From Acidobacteriaceae bacterium (GTDB lineage: Bacteria > Acidobacteriota > Terriglobia > Terriglobales > Acidobacteriaceae), in NCBI GenBank assembly GCA_030049955.1, contig JASIJX010000177.1, forward strand, positions 10,670-74,669: a stretch of 64,000 nucleotides of DNA, written 5' to 3'. The stretch's first letter is position 1. Every line of letters starts with the position of its first letter. The translations under genes and the position numbers were made by a program. The notes under the pieces are model-generated. The model made no database searches, was not told the origin of the DNA, and worked only from the letters and a program-made list of their open reading frames with translations. Of the stretch, positions 24,461-35,000 are shown piece after piece.

Positions 24461-26734
24461 TCAAAACTCATCGTAAGCAATCTGATGAGAGGAGACACCA
24501 AGGTTCGCCAACATCCTGTTGCACGCCCTGATCATCATGGGCGGGCCGCATAGATAATACTCAGCATTGTTCGGGCTTGGATGCTGTGCAAGATACTTCT
24601 CGAGCACAACCTCATGGACAAAGCCCACATCTCCAGTCCAGGCGTCTTCCAGCAACGGCGCTGAGAGCACGATACGGAACAAGAAGTTTCTGTGCCTTTT
24701 CGCTAGGCTCTGGAAGTAATCGTCATAGAATATCTCCTGCTTCGACCGGGCGCCGTACCAGAACCCGATTTTGCGTGCGGTCTGCTCGGTTTCGAGAAGG
24801 TAAGAGAGATGAGCGCGTAGCGGCGCCATACCGGCACCCCCGCCGATATAGATCATCTCACGCTGCGTGGGCTTGATATGGAAGTCGCCGAATGGACCAA
24901 TAGCAGACACTGTATCACCGGGCTTGAGGTTAAACACATAACTCGAACCAACTCCGGGAGCGCAGTCCTGGCCAGGTGGGGGCGTGGAGATACGCACATT
25001 GAATCGCAGTTGACTTTCACTGTTGGGATTGCTGGCCAGCGAGTAGTTGTTGCGACGACCATCGGAAGGATTGCGAGCGACTAGGTCGAATACATGCTGG
25101 TTTCTCCAGACCGTCGCAAAGGGCTCCGGAATATCAAAGTCGCGGAAACGAATTGCCGAATAGGCCGGGATATCCAACTGAAGATAATCACCCGGAGTAA
25201 ATGCAAATGGCTCCTCCTTTTCAGCGGGTTCGAGTGTAAGTTCCTTGATAAAAGTGGCGACGCTGCGATTGCTGATGACGCGGAACTTATATGTTCTGTG
25301 CAATCGTGCTCCAACACCACCAGGTCTGGCTATATTGATCCAAAGGATTCCTTCTCTTTCCTGAATCGGATAGGTTGCCACCCCGCGGCAGATGGGCGCT
25401 CGAGCCGGCGACCCGTCGGTTAAGTTGTAGCGGCCATTGTGCTTGGGACACTCGATGATACCTTTATTGATGAAGCCGTCCGAAAGATGTGTATTCCCGT
25501 GCGTGCACATCCCATCGATGGCAAACAATCCGCCTTCTTCGTCACGGCATAGCGCATACGTCTTCTTTCCGTAATCGAAGCGAAGGACATCAGCGCGGCG
25601 CAGCCGGCTTGCCTCGCACGCAGTGACCCAACCTTCCGTATCGGGCACTGCCGTTGATGTAACTATGTCACCGTTCATTCTCGGCCTGGGCGGAGGAAGT
25701 TTGCGCTTGACATGAAAAGCAGGGTCCCTTACCTGATGCAAAATCGTGGGTACAATTTCCCGCCACGCCGACAAAAGACTTGGATAGGGCGGAGGGCAAT
25801 CATGTTTCACCGCGACATGCAGCTTCGGCAGAGCATGGTAGGGCACCAAGGGAAACATGTGGTGCTCGAGGTGAAAGTTCATGTTCCAGTAGAAAAAGCG
25901 GTTGAGCGGACTCATATAAACGGTACGGCAATTGAGACGATGATCGAGAACGTTTTCGGCCAGTCCAGCGTGTTGAGTAAGGCCGTAAATGGGCAGTAGC
26001 CATGCGCCGAAGAGGTTGCTTAGGCCGACGAACATCAGAGGCAGAATGCTTCTTTCGTAGAGGCATAGCGCGATGACAGCGGCATAGATTGCTGCGTAGA
26101 TCCGCGCCCGGACATAAACCTTCGGAAACTCCGCAACGGGCATAAAAGTCTTTTCGGCAGCCGACATGCGTCCGAAGGAATGCATCACGATGGCTTTGAA
26201 GTACTGGGGATAGACGTGCAGGTTGAAGAATTTCTTGACAATGGCTATGAAATTGGGTGGGAGCGGCACAGCAATTTCCGGGTCGCGCCCTACAATGATA
26301 GTGTCGCTGTGGTGTCGGGTATGGCTCCAGCGCCAGACGATCGATTCGCGCATGACCATGAAGGAGGCGATCTCATAGAGCACGGTATTCATCCAGTCCG
26401 TGCGGAAGGCAGTGCCATGGCCGCTTTCATGCCAACGGGAGTCTGAGGTTGAGGCATAGAGTACGCTATAGATTGCGTAAGGGAGGATTACCCACCAGGA
26501 TCCCCACAGGACAAACGTGGCATAGCCAGCCGCAAAGATAAGCCCAAACCACAAGGCAGTATCGCGAATGGCTGGCCCATTCCGGCGTTCCAGAAGAGCT
26601 CGCATGAGTTCACGTGGAACCGGGCATTGATACCAATCAGCCTCGGCGAGTCCTTGTTCTACTGCGAGCTTGGAATTCACGCCAGTGAGACTGTAGTCGG
26701 GTTCAATGAATGGAAAGACTGGTGTTTGGCTCAT
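24461..26734 (-). CDS. Single-chain fatty acid desaturase/hydroxylase-Rieske-flavin reductase fusion
   Basis: A 757-residue three-part redox enzyme. Residues about 60-330 are a membrane di-iron desaturase/hydroxylase domain with the three histidine boxes HESGHG, HTRHH and HLEHH. Residues about 365-470 are a Rieske 2Fe-2S domain (CTHGNTHLSDGF and CPKHNGRYN). The remainder is a ferredoxin-reductase type domain with the FAD motif NNYSLAS, the nicotinamide motif GGGAGMAPLRAHL and the C-terminal YLCGPPMM. So one chain could take electrons from NAD(P)H through FAD and the Rieske centre to the di-iron site. I start at the ATG at 26734; a TTG eight codons upstream is possible. Substrate unknown; neighbours point to a sugar-linked or small organic compound rather than bulk lipid (inference). 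Confidence 0.87.
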   Translation of the reverse strand: MSQTPVFPFIEPDYSLTGVNSKLAVEQGLAEADWYQCPVPRELMRALLERRNGPAIRDTALWFGLIFAAGYATFVLWGSWWVILPYAIYSVLYASTSDSRWHESGHGTAFRTDWMNTVLYEIASFMVMRESIVWRWSHTRHHSDTIIVGRDPEIAVPLPPNFIAIVKKFFNLHVYPQYFKAIVMHSFGRMSAAEKTFMPVAEFPKVYVRARIYAAIYAAVIALCLYERSILPLMFVGLSNLFGAWLLPIYGLTQHAGLAENVLDHRLNCRTVYMSPLNRFFYWNMNFHLEHHMFPLVPYHALPKLHVAVKHDCPPPYPSLLSAWREIVPTILHQVRDPAFHVKRKLPPPRPRMNGDIVTSTAVPDTEGWVTACEASRLRRADVLRFDYGKKTYALCRDEEGGLFAIDGMCTHGNTHLSDGFINKGIIECPKHNGRYNLTDGSPARAPICRGVATYPIQEREGILWINIARPGGVGARLHRTYKFRVISNRSVATFIKELTLEPAEKEEPFAFTPGDYLQLDIPAYSAIRFRDFDIPEPFATVWRNQHVFDLVARNPSDGRRNNYSLASNPNSESQLRFNVRISTPPPGQDCAPGVGSSYVFNLKPGDTVSAIGPFGDFHIKPTQREMIYIGGGAGMAPLRAHLSYLLETEQTARKIGFWYGARSKQEIFYDDYFQSLAKRHRNFLFRIVLSAPLLEDAWTGDVGFVHEVVLEKYLAQHPSPNNAEYYLCGPPMMIRACNRMLANLGVSSHQIAYDEF

Positions 26735-26797
26735 ATTCAATTTCTGTGATGTGTTCAAATACCGCTCTCAAAGGTCATCGGTGCGACTGGTACATAG

Positions 26798-27697
26798 CTA
26801 AACCGCTATAGAGGCGCTATTCTGCGCCTCCTTCCAAGCTGTGCGCGCGAGGTCGACCAATTTCGTGGTTTCTGTGGTTCGGCTGAAGGTTTCTGCTCCA
26901 CTCCTATCCAGGTACGCGTAGGGTGGAGGACCCAACTCAGGCTCGAAGACGAACACAGCATCAGCTGGTGCATCAGCCAGCCAGATCCTCATTGCGCGAC
27001 TCCATAGAGACTCGATGCTGGTGGCGCTCGCGAAAGCATCGTCGAGATTCACCTGAACAGATTGCCCATTGGAAATACGACCATGGATGAGCGCAGTGCG
27101 CGTAAGCAACGGGAAGATATGTTTGTGAAAGAGTTCCTCTGAGCCGCCCAGTGTTTCTCCGGCCACAATGTAGTGCGAGACATCCAAGGTGATGACTGTC
27201 TCCGGTACACGCGGAAGCACTTCTGCAGTGCGGAAGAGGTCCTGGGTCAATCGCCCCCGGTGGGTTTCGAGAAGAAGTGGAATGCCGAAGGAGTCCGCCT
27301 CGTTCTGCGCCTGGCTGATGAGGCTGACGGCTTCGTCTGCCGTCATGTAGGCGTGTCCAAGATGAAGGTTAAGGGCCTCAGCGCCAAACTGTCTGGCGCG
27401 ATCCAAAAAGATTGTAACCTCGAGAAGAGATGTTGCCCATCCCTGAGCGATAAGCTTTAACGGAAACCTCTTCAGCAAGGCCTCGGTCATCGCCAACCGC
27501 TCTTCGCTGAGACCTACCTCAAAGTATTTGACGCCAGCGTTACACGCCCTTTCCAAAGACAGGTCGATCGAAATCTCGCGGTGCGTCAACGCCCAGAACG
27601 ACTGCGAAAAAGCGAGAGAAGGTACTCGGGCGCCAGGCGATCTAAAGCAGTACTTCGAGTTCAATAAAGTGGGCAACATGTCTAGAGCGTGCCTCAT
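26798..27697 (-). CDS. Sugar phosphate isomerase/epimerase (xylose isomerase-like barrel)
   Basis: A TIM-barrel protein of about 299 residues. Conserved segments include LNLHLGHAYMT, LLLETHRGRL (metal-binding glutamate), VITLDVSHYIVAGE (metal-binding aspartate and histidine) and FVFEPELGP near the end. The family isomerises or epimerises sugars, inosose or related polyols with a divalent metal. The start is uncertain: a GTG at 27715, an ATG at 27697 or an ATG at 27679 are all in frame; I chose 27697, preceded by GAGG. It lies between the fusion enzyme and the transporter on one strand. Confidence 0.75.
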   Translation of the reverse strand: MRHALDMLPTLLNSKYCFRSPGARVPSLAFSQSFWALTHREISIDLSLERACNAGVKYFEVGLSEERLAMTEALLKRFPLKLIAQGWATSLLEVTIFLDRARQFGAEALNLHLGHAYMTADEAVSLISQAQNEADSFGIPLLLETHRGRLTQDLFRTAEVLPRVPETVITLDVSHYIVAGETLGGSEELFHKHIFPLLTRTALIHGRISNGQSVQVNLDDAFASATSIESLWSRAMRIWLADAPADAVFVFEPELGPPPYAYLDRSGAETFSRTTETTKLVDLARTAWKEAQNSASIAV

Positions 27698-27782
27698 AAA
27701 TGGGTTCGACCTCACGCATCAAAACAACTTTGGGTGTTACTTATCCGGGCAATTCACGCTGGCTCGACGAGGAACTGCAAAG

Positions 27783-29102
27783 CTACAAAGAGTCCGGAAC
27801 GAACTCAGCTTTTCCAAGTCCGGGAACCAACAGGACAATTAGCAGAAATGACAGCAAATAAGCAGACGCGGCAACCACAAAGAGACTTGCGTAACTGCGC
27901 GTAAGCTGCAGAATCAATCCTGCGGCGGTGGCGAAGATCATTCCTCCGACCGATCCCGCCATTCCGCCAATGCCCGTGACTGAGCCCACAGCACAGCGCG
28001 GAAACATGTCTGAAGGCATGGTGAAGATGTTTGCCGACCAGCCGCAGTGAGCGCCGGCAGCCAGGCCAAGCAGCGCAATTGCTGTCCACTCCGATCCCGC
28101 ATAATTTACGAGAAAGATGGGAACTACGAGGCAGGCACAAGAGAGCATGGCAGCCAAACGCGCATTGCCCTGGGACATTCCAAGTTTGCGAAAAGGCGCC
28201 GGAAGCCAGCCACCGCCAATGCTACCGATCGCCGAGCCGCTATAGACGAGAATCAGTGGCAGCCCGAGATGCAAGAGGCTTAGATGAAATCTTGTGCTGA
28301 AGTAAGACGGAAGCCAGAATAGATAGAACCACCAAATCGGATCCGTAAGAAACTTCCCCACGGCAAACGCCCAGGTCTGACGGTATTTAAGAAGCGCGAT
28401 CCACGGCGTAGAGGACGATATGTCTCCTTCAATTGATCCTTCAAGAATGTAGTCCAGCTCAGCATGTCCCAGTTTTCGATGCTCCGTGGGTTCGCGGTAG
28501 TTCAGAAACCACCAAATGATCCAAAGTGAGCTAAAACACCCAGTAATGAGGAAGGCAGAGTGCCATCCCAGGTGAACTGCGATCCAGGGAACCAGTAGCG
28601 GGGCCAGTACGGCACCAACAGTAGCCCCCGAGTTGAAGATGCCCACAGCCAATGATCGCTCGCTTCTTGGGAACCACTCCGTTACCGCTTTAATTGCGGC
28701 GGGAAAGTTTCCTGATTCGCCAACGCCAAGCGAAAATCGCGCAATACCAAATTCAAGGACAGAGTTGGCCAATGCATGACTCATGGCGGAAAGACTCCAT
28801 ATTGCCATGACGGCCATGTATCCGATGCGTGTGCCAACCTTGTCCACAAACCTGCCGGCGGCTAGGAGGCCAAGCGCATAGGCAATTTGAAATGCGTCAA
28901 CCACATAGCTGTAACTTATTTCCGACATGCCTATGCTGTGCTCGAGCGTAGGCTTGAGAATCGCGATCACCTGGCGGTCCATGTAGTTGATCGTAGTGGC
29001 CATGAAGAGGATCGCACACACAGTCCACCGCACATGCCCGCATGGCGCATTCACCGCCTCGACTTGTGAGGCAAATGCTGCGGTCATCTTAACGAGACCC
29101 AT
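27783..29102 (-). CDS. MFS transporter, anion:cation symporter type
   Basis: A protein of about 439 residues with twelve hydrophobic segments. The N-terminal pattern INYMDRQVIAILKPTLE and the loop RFVDKVGTRIGYM, plus ARFSLGVGESGNFPAAIKAV near residue 125, are those of the hexuronate/galactonate/glucarate group of the anion:cation symporter family. It probably brings a sugar acid or similar anion into the cell. I start at the ATG at 29102, preceded by GGGAG; a TTG six codons upstream is possible. It is the first structural gene after the LysR regulator. Confidence 0.85.
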   Translation of the reverse strand: MGLVKMTAAFASQVEAVNAPCGHVRWTVCAILFMATTINYMDRQVIAILKPTLEHSIGMSEISYSYVVDAFQIAYALGLLAAGRFVDKVGTRIGYMAVMAIWSLSAMSHALANSVLEFGIARFSLGVGESGNFPAAIKAVTEWFPRSERSLAVGIFNSGATVGAVLAPLLVPWIAVHLGWHSAFLITGCFSSLWIIWWFLNYREPTEHRKLGHAELDYILEGSIEGDISSSTPWIALLKYRQTWAFAVGKFLTDPIWWFYLFWLPSYFSTRFHLSLLHLGLPLILVYSGSAIGSIGGGWLPAPFRKLGMSQGNARLAAMLSCACLVVPIFLVNYAGSEWTAIALLGLAAGAHCGWSANIFTMPSDMFPRCAVGSVTGIGGMAGSVGGMIFATAAGLILQLTRSYASLFVVAASAYLLSFLLIVLLVPGLGKAEFVPDSL

Positions 29103-29120
29103 TTGAAGGTTATCTCCCAA

Positions 29121-29452
29121 CTTTTAAGTGGTCTAAGAACCTGCTCACGCAGGCATCTCGAAGCGCTTTTTTCTCGCACCAATGGATCAGATTTCGGAAT
29201 CTCGCTGGCAACAACGATGCTAGCCAAGCCGCCGTTACATCGACACAGCTCTGAGGCCTCACCTGCCGCATATACCGCAAAGGCCGATAGGTTATCGTCC
29301 ACTTAGCTTAAAGTCTCGAAAAAATAGATCCGCGGTCTGGCCGCCCGTCGCAGCAAGAACTCACTGCCAACTCTGCCAGAGAGGGCTCGTTCGCTCATGC
29401 ACCAGATGCAAGAAGTGTACGCACAGAGGGGAGAAGAGTAAATTGCATAGTA
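29121..29452. other. Spacer between regulator and transporter
   Basis: A 332-base stretch between two leftward genes. I see no convincing gene in it; the short open frames on both strands overlap each other and have no family. It should hold the promoter of the transporter operon, and a LysR-type box would be expected near 29150-29350, but I could not pick one with confidence. Confidence 0.4.
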
Positions 29453-30394
29453 CTAATGAAGATCATTGAATATATCAATCCTGGCAGCAGCAACCCTGAG
29501 CGCTTCCCGGCCGCCTAGCGTTTGGATGATGGAGCGAGCGAGCCGTATTGTTGCCGGTGGGTGCGACCTCCAGTCTTTTGCCGCGATCAGCAATTGTCGC
29601 GACATCGGAAAGTTAAGGATTCGCTTGGGAACAAGGCCGTGTCCATAGGGTTCGACGGTGGTACAGTTAGGTACCACGGATACGCCCATTCCGGCGCGAA
29701 CTAGGCTCTTGATTGCCTCAATGTTTTCCAATTCCATGATGATCCGCGGTTGCACACCAAGCTTGTTGAAGTAGTTTTGCTGAACGGTGCGTAGTGCGGT
29801 GCCGCGCAAGTGGGAGATGAAGGGAAGATCAGACAAATCCTGCGCTGTTAGGACTGACTTGTTTGCTAGAGGATGCTCAGTAGATAGGATAATGACGAGT
29901 TCTTCCTGAATAAGAGGCAGTGCTTCGACTGATTTCAAAGCTTCGGCGGGGCTCATAATGATGCCGAGATCAACTGTCTGTGCCAGAAGTTGCTGGAGAA
30001 CCACTTCAGTTACTTCAGTGGTCACGAGCACTTCAATCAAGGGGAATCTCAGGCGAAATTTAGCCAGGACTTTTGGAAGCAAGTATATGAGCGGAGTATC
30101 TCCCGTCCCGAGGCGGATCGTGCCCCGCCGCGACAACGAGAACTCCCTAGCCGTCAGCTCCCCATTTTTCAATTCCGCAAAGATGCGATCGACATATGGA
30201 AGCAGGGCACGTCCGGCATCCGAAAGCGAAACATGCTTTCGCGATCGGATGAACAATGCGCATCCGAGTTCATCCTCTAACTGCTTGATGTGAAGGGAGA
30301 CTGTGGACTGGGAAAGGGAAATTTCTTGAGCAGCGACAGTGAAGGATGATGCCCGAGCTGCGGCTCTGAAGACCTTAAGATGATGGATGTCCAT
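29453..30394 (-). CDS. LysR-family transcriptional regulator
   Basis: A 313-residue regulator: N-terminal winged helix (residues 1-62, with FTVAAQEISLSQSTVSLHIK as recognition helix region) and a periplasmic-binding-type effector domain. The start follows a strong AAGGAGG. It lies upstream of the transporter, isomerase and fusion-oxidoreductase genes on the same strand and is the likely activator of that cluster, responding to the imported compound. Of CysB/CbbR-like shape; the effector cannot be read from the sequence. Confidence 0.9.
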   Translation of the reverse strand: MDIHHLKVFRAAARASSFTVAAQEISLSQSTVSLHIKQLEDELGCALFIRSRKHVSLSDAGRALLPYVDRIFAELKNGELTAREFSLSRRGTIRLGTGDTPLIYLLPKVLAKFRLRFPLIEVLVTTEVTEVVLQQLLAQTVDLGIIMSPAEALKSVEALPLIQEELVIILSTEHPLANKSVLTAQDLSDLPFISHLRGTALRTVQQNYFNKLGVQPRIIMELENIEAIKSLVRAGMGVSVVPNCTTVEPYGHGLVPKRILNFPMSRQLLIAAKDWRSHPPATIRLARSIIQTLGGREALRVAAARIDIFNDLH

Positions 30395-30404
30395 AGCCCT
30401 TTAC

Positions 30405-30660
30405 CTCCTTGCGCATTCACGGCGCCCATCCCTATCCAACCAAAGAAGTTTTACAATGTCGCCCCGCCGGCCGCAATTCACATCTTCGTACCTGTACGAA
30501 GCTCGACCAGGGATACAAAGTCTCAAGGATCGTTCGCAACAGGACCGCGTCGGCTCTGCCTTCAACGCTGATCAGGGTGCGCCCTGGAAACTCGATGTGG
30601 ATCGCGCCGAGCGATGATGCGGATGCGGCTCTGGCGCATGGAGTCTGTCCCTCTTCCTGC
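30405..30660 (-). pseudogene. IS66-family accessory gene fragments (tnpA end joined to tnpB piece)
   Basis: The minus strand encodes IHIEFPGRTLISVEGRADAV followed by LLRTILETL, resembling the C-terminus of IS66 OrfA. In another frame RRGDIVKLLWLDRDG resembles the KLLW segment of IS66 OrfB. The pieces are joined by an internal deletion. This fragment sits just before the LysR gene. The stretch from 30661 to 31084 shows nothing recognisable beyond short broken frames. Confidence 0.55.
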
Positions 30661-31084
30661 ACTTGATCTCTTAACGCAGCGCCCTTCCTATCAGCCCCTC
30701 ACAACCGCGGGCAGTAACGCCGTCGATCTAGCGCCAGACTCTCGCAAACCACCTTGGCTACACAACCACCGCGACTGAAGCACCTGAGGCGAGTTCTCGT
30801 CGTCGCCTGTGCCACCAGCGCTACGCTCTGTCCTAGCCGAAGCGTCAACTCCACGAGTGCCGCTTCTTCGCAATCGAACGGCGCACCCTCGGCATGATCA
30901 CTTCCATGCGCCCATCACAGGTGGGATCACCTTACACTTATATATTTGTTCCATCTCATCCGACAAGAGCGTTGGATGAAAGGGGGCCGAAATGCTCAGC
31001 CGGGTGTTGCCGGCGGGACGCCGTCAGCAGATCGGCCTTAACTGTATCGGATGCAGTGCATCAATTGCAAGCCGGCAATCTCCG

Positions 31085-31560
31085 GCGTGAAATCATCACC
31101 CACCCTCAGTCTGAAAAGGGTCGTTGTCTCGACCGTGGCGGCAAGCTTCGCAAGCTCGGTGAAGATGTCCCGGAGCATCTTGAGCGCATTCCCGAGACCT
31201 TCAAGGTCGTCTGCCATGTACGCCTGAAGTTAAGCTGTTAGCGCTGCGACAAGACCGCGCAAGCTCCGGCTTCACAGCGTCCCCTCGAACGTTGCCTGGC
31301 AGGCCCTGCGCTTCTGGCCAATGCTCTTGCCGCCAAGTACCCCAACCAAATCCCCTTGAACCGCCAATCGGAAATTGTGCGGGCTAACGCGTATAGCTGG
31401 AGCGCTCCACTCTGGCCAGCTGGGTTGGCCCGACGCAGCTGCTGCTCCGCTTGTAGAAGCTTTGCGCCGGCACGGTGATGACCGGCGGCAAGATCCATGC
31501 CGATGACACGCCAGTACCGGTGCTTTCACGAGGACGCGGCAGAACGAAGATCTGACGGCT
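31085..31560 (+). pseudogene. IS66-family transposase TnpC, internal fragments
   Basis: Across several frames on the plus strand the IS66 TnpC core can be followed: GEDVPEHLERIPETFKVV, then a cysteine-containing zinc segment, AGPALLANALAAKYPNQ, LNRQSEIV, LERSTLASWVG and DTPVPVLSRGRGRTKI. Stops and frameshifts interrupt it throughout. Orientation is opposite to the tnpA/tnpB fragments at 30.4-30.7 kb, so the remnant has been rearranged. Confidence 0.75.
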
Positions 31561-31604
31561 CTCTGGACGTATGTTCGCGATCGTCGCCGCTTCTACAGCG
31601 TTTT

Positions 31605-31912
31605 GGCCCTCGCACGGACTTCGCAGTAGACCTGCGACCCTGCGTATTTTTGTTGATCGGGACATGGATGCGAGGTGCCGAACCAAACGCTGCAAGTTCT
31701 GGGCGGTTGGGCCATCTGCGCTCCGCTCCAAGAGTATTAACTCGGATCGCCGTATCAACCTAGCTGCTTTCCGTTCATACGATTGGCCCGGCCGGTAGAG
31801 CCGGGGGATCTCCCCACTTCGTATGAGTCTTTTCAATAGAAACTATTGGCACTTTATATTTGCCAAACGCATATACATTCAACTAAACAAGGGTTGCGAT
31901 GGTCTACTCAAC
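31605..31912 (+). repeat. Three-copy repeat, copy A
   Basis: About 300 bases that recur, inverted, at 55606-55885 and, in part, directly at 56155-56330. The right part (31741-31908) matches 56160-56325 almost base for base, including CTATTGGCACTTTATATTTG. It directly follows the IS66 TnpC remnant and may be the right end of that element or a separate small mobile unit. No gene is evident in it. From 31913 to 32091 the sequence is AT-rich and should contain the promoter of the following receptor gene. Confidence 0.7.
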
Positions 31913-32091
31913 CGTTTCGAACGGAAGGCTCCGCAATAGGCGGCTCAGCCGTACGACCGAGATTTTCGATTGACAATTTTCGATTTGCTGCATTATCGTG
32001 CATGTTTAAGTCATCGATTACTGTTACGTATTAAATATGCATTGCGATTCTCCCGTGAGGCCGGTAAATCAGAAGCAAGGAGTGCCACAAA

Positions 32092-35000
32092 ATGCGTAAT
32101 AAGTCCTGTTCGTACCGCCGTCTGCACCGCCACGTCCGCGCAGGCATAGTCGTTCTCTGGATGTCACTGGTATTCTTTTTCACTCCGCTCTGCTGCCGGG
32201 TCGCAACCGCGCAGATGGACCAGGGGACGATTACCGGCCTTGTTGAAGATAGTTTCGGGGCGATCATTCCTAATGCGAGTGTCACGCTCACGAACACTGA
32301 TATAGGCCTGGTGCTTCAAACGAAATCGGACGGCAGCGGTTTCTATAATTTTTCCCCGATCAAGATCGGTCATTATTCTGTGAGTGCCAGCGCGCCTGGA
32401 TTTGCAACTACCACTCAGGAAAAGATTCAATTGAATCTTCAGGAGCGGCTTAATGTGGTCCTTAATCTTCATCCTGGCAACGTTACAGAATCTGTGACTG
32501 TGACCTCCGCTCCCCCACTGTTACAGAGTCAGGAGGGCTCGGTAGCACAGGTTATCAGCACGCAAACCATCAACAATACTCCGTTGAACGGACGGAACTG
32601 GGTCTATATTGCACAATTGACTGCCGGTGCAGACCCGGGAACTGGAGGCCGCGGTGCGGGAACCGGAGACTTCGATGCCAACGGCCAGAGAGTTACCCAG
32701 AACAACTTCATCCTGGACGGCATCGACAACAATACCAACACAGTAGACTTTCTAAATGGAGCAAGTTATGTGGTGCGGCCTCCGCCGGATGCGCTTGCAG
32801 AGTTCAAGATGGAGACGGGCGACTATAGCGCTGAATTTGGTCACTCCGCTGGTGCGGTCGTGAACGCCAGTATTAAATCCGGAACCAATCAGATTCACGG
32901 AGACCTCTGGGAATACAATCGCAACACGGTTCTTGATGCACAGAATTGGAACGCGACGAATAACCCCCCGTATCATGAAAATCAATTCGGAGCCACGCTG
33001 GGTGGTCCGATTCTCAAAAATAAGCTCTTCTTCTTTGGCGATGCCGAGGCGAACAGGATCATTTACGACACACCCACGATCGAGACTGTTCCTACGGCGC
33101 TGATGCGCCAAGGCAATTTTTCCGAACTCCTGAACACTTCCCTGACTGGCGAGGCAAAACCGGTTCAGCTCTATGAGCCAAATTCCGGCGGAACAGCCAC
33201 ACTAGAATGCAATTCAGCAAATAATGTCTTCTGCGCCAGTCAGATCGACACGGTGGCGCAAACAATTTTGAAGATGTACCCGCTGCCGAACACAAATGGA
33301 GGCGATACATACAACAATTACAACGTGAATCTTGCCGATTCGGATAACACTTGGCAGTGGGATACGCGTATGGATTGGAATCTAAGCGCCCGGGACCAGA
33401 TCTTCGGCCGTTTCAGCTATGAGAACGAGGTGAAATACTTTGCTCCGCCGCTGGGTTCCATCCTGGACGGCGGCCCATCCGACGGCTCGGGAAATGTGAG
33501 TAATCTCGGGCAGAACTTTGCACTTAGCGAGACGCATATCTTCAATCCCACGCTGGTTAACGAGTTCCGCATTGGCTATAACTACGCCCACTTTACAGCG
33601 CTCGGCCCAACCCCCCTCGACGATATCGCGTCCACCTATGGGTTTGGGGGCGTTCCATTCAGTCCAGGATATTTCAACGGAGGCTTGCCGTACACGAACA
33701 TCAGTCCGGAGTCCCGCTTCGGCACGGCAAACGCAACCCCGTCTATCGAACATGAAAACGTCTACCAAATCCTCGATAATCTGACCAAGACCTTCGGAAA
33801 ACATTCGCTAAAGTTTGGGCTGGACCTGCAAAGCATTCGGTTTGCCACGGTTCAGGAATCGTATGTGCACGGAGAGTACACCTTCAGCGGTCTGTTTACC
33901 AGCGACTTGAACGCCAGCTTTACCGGCAGCGGCGTCGCGGACTTTCTCGCCGATCAAATGGATTCGGCTGAAATTGCCACCCTGTCGACAATTAATGACG
34001 CGCGATGGTATCGCGCTGCCTATGTTCAGGATGATTGGAGAGCCAATTCGCGGCTCACCCTTAACATGGGCCTTCGCTACGATTACACGCAGCCGCTCCA
34101 GGAGATGGCCGGCCGCCAAGCGAACTTTCTCCCAGAGGGTGGGCTCGGGCCGGGCACCGGATCGGGAGTGTATGAAATACCTACAAAAGGCCAGGGTGTG
34201 GCGATTGCGCCTGCGTTCACCAATGTGTTGGCGCAGGAGAATATTACGCTTGAATACGTGAACAATCCATTCCTGGTTGCAGCGCAAAAGGCGAACTTCG
34301 CGCCCCGGTTCGGAATCTCCTATAGCGTGAACCCGCGTACTGTCATTCGTGGAGGGTTCGGCTTATTCTACGGTGGCCTTGAAAATGTGGGCGCAGCGGA
34401 CAATCTGGGCAGAAATTACCCTTTCCAGTTTACCGACTCGTTCACCGCGCCGACTTGCAAAGCAGGATATGGAAACTGTCAAAACGTCGGCTTGACCTTG
34501 GAAAACGGATTCTCCACAGCCATTGCCGAAGGATTGCAGAATTTCGTCTCGCAGCCCCTCCTCAACACAGTAAGCACTCCGCTGAAAACAGCTTATTCGA
34601 TGGAGGAGAACTTTGCCGTCGAGCGCGATTTCGGCAATAATCTGGCGTTGACCGTGGGGTACGTCGGAACTGTAGGCAGGCATCTGCTTGTGGTGCTCAA
34701 CACAAACGGCGCCGAGGCTCTGATCAATCCCTCCCGAGCGGTCTCAGCGGTCTTTGCTTTTCCCGAATTGGGAACCTGTGACTACCAAACCGGCGCAGGC
34801 ATCTCCAGTTATAACGCCCTTCAGACCAAGCTCGAAAAGCGCTACTCGCACGGGTTGGATTTCCTGGCCACCTACACATGGTCGCACTCGCTCGACGACG
34901 CCGTTGACATACTCTCACAAAATAATACGGCCTACACAGACACCGCCTTGGTACCGATCCGCGACCAGTACAGCAACTCGATCTTCGATACTCGCCAGCG

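Noticed and set aside
29084..29302. 72-codon minus-strand frame between the LysR gene and the MFS gene
   Set aside because: It overlaps the transporter start and an opposite-strand frame of equal length, has no family and is probably just promoter DNA.
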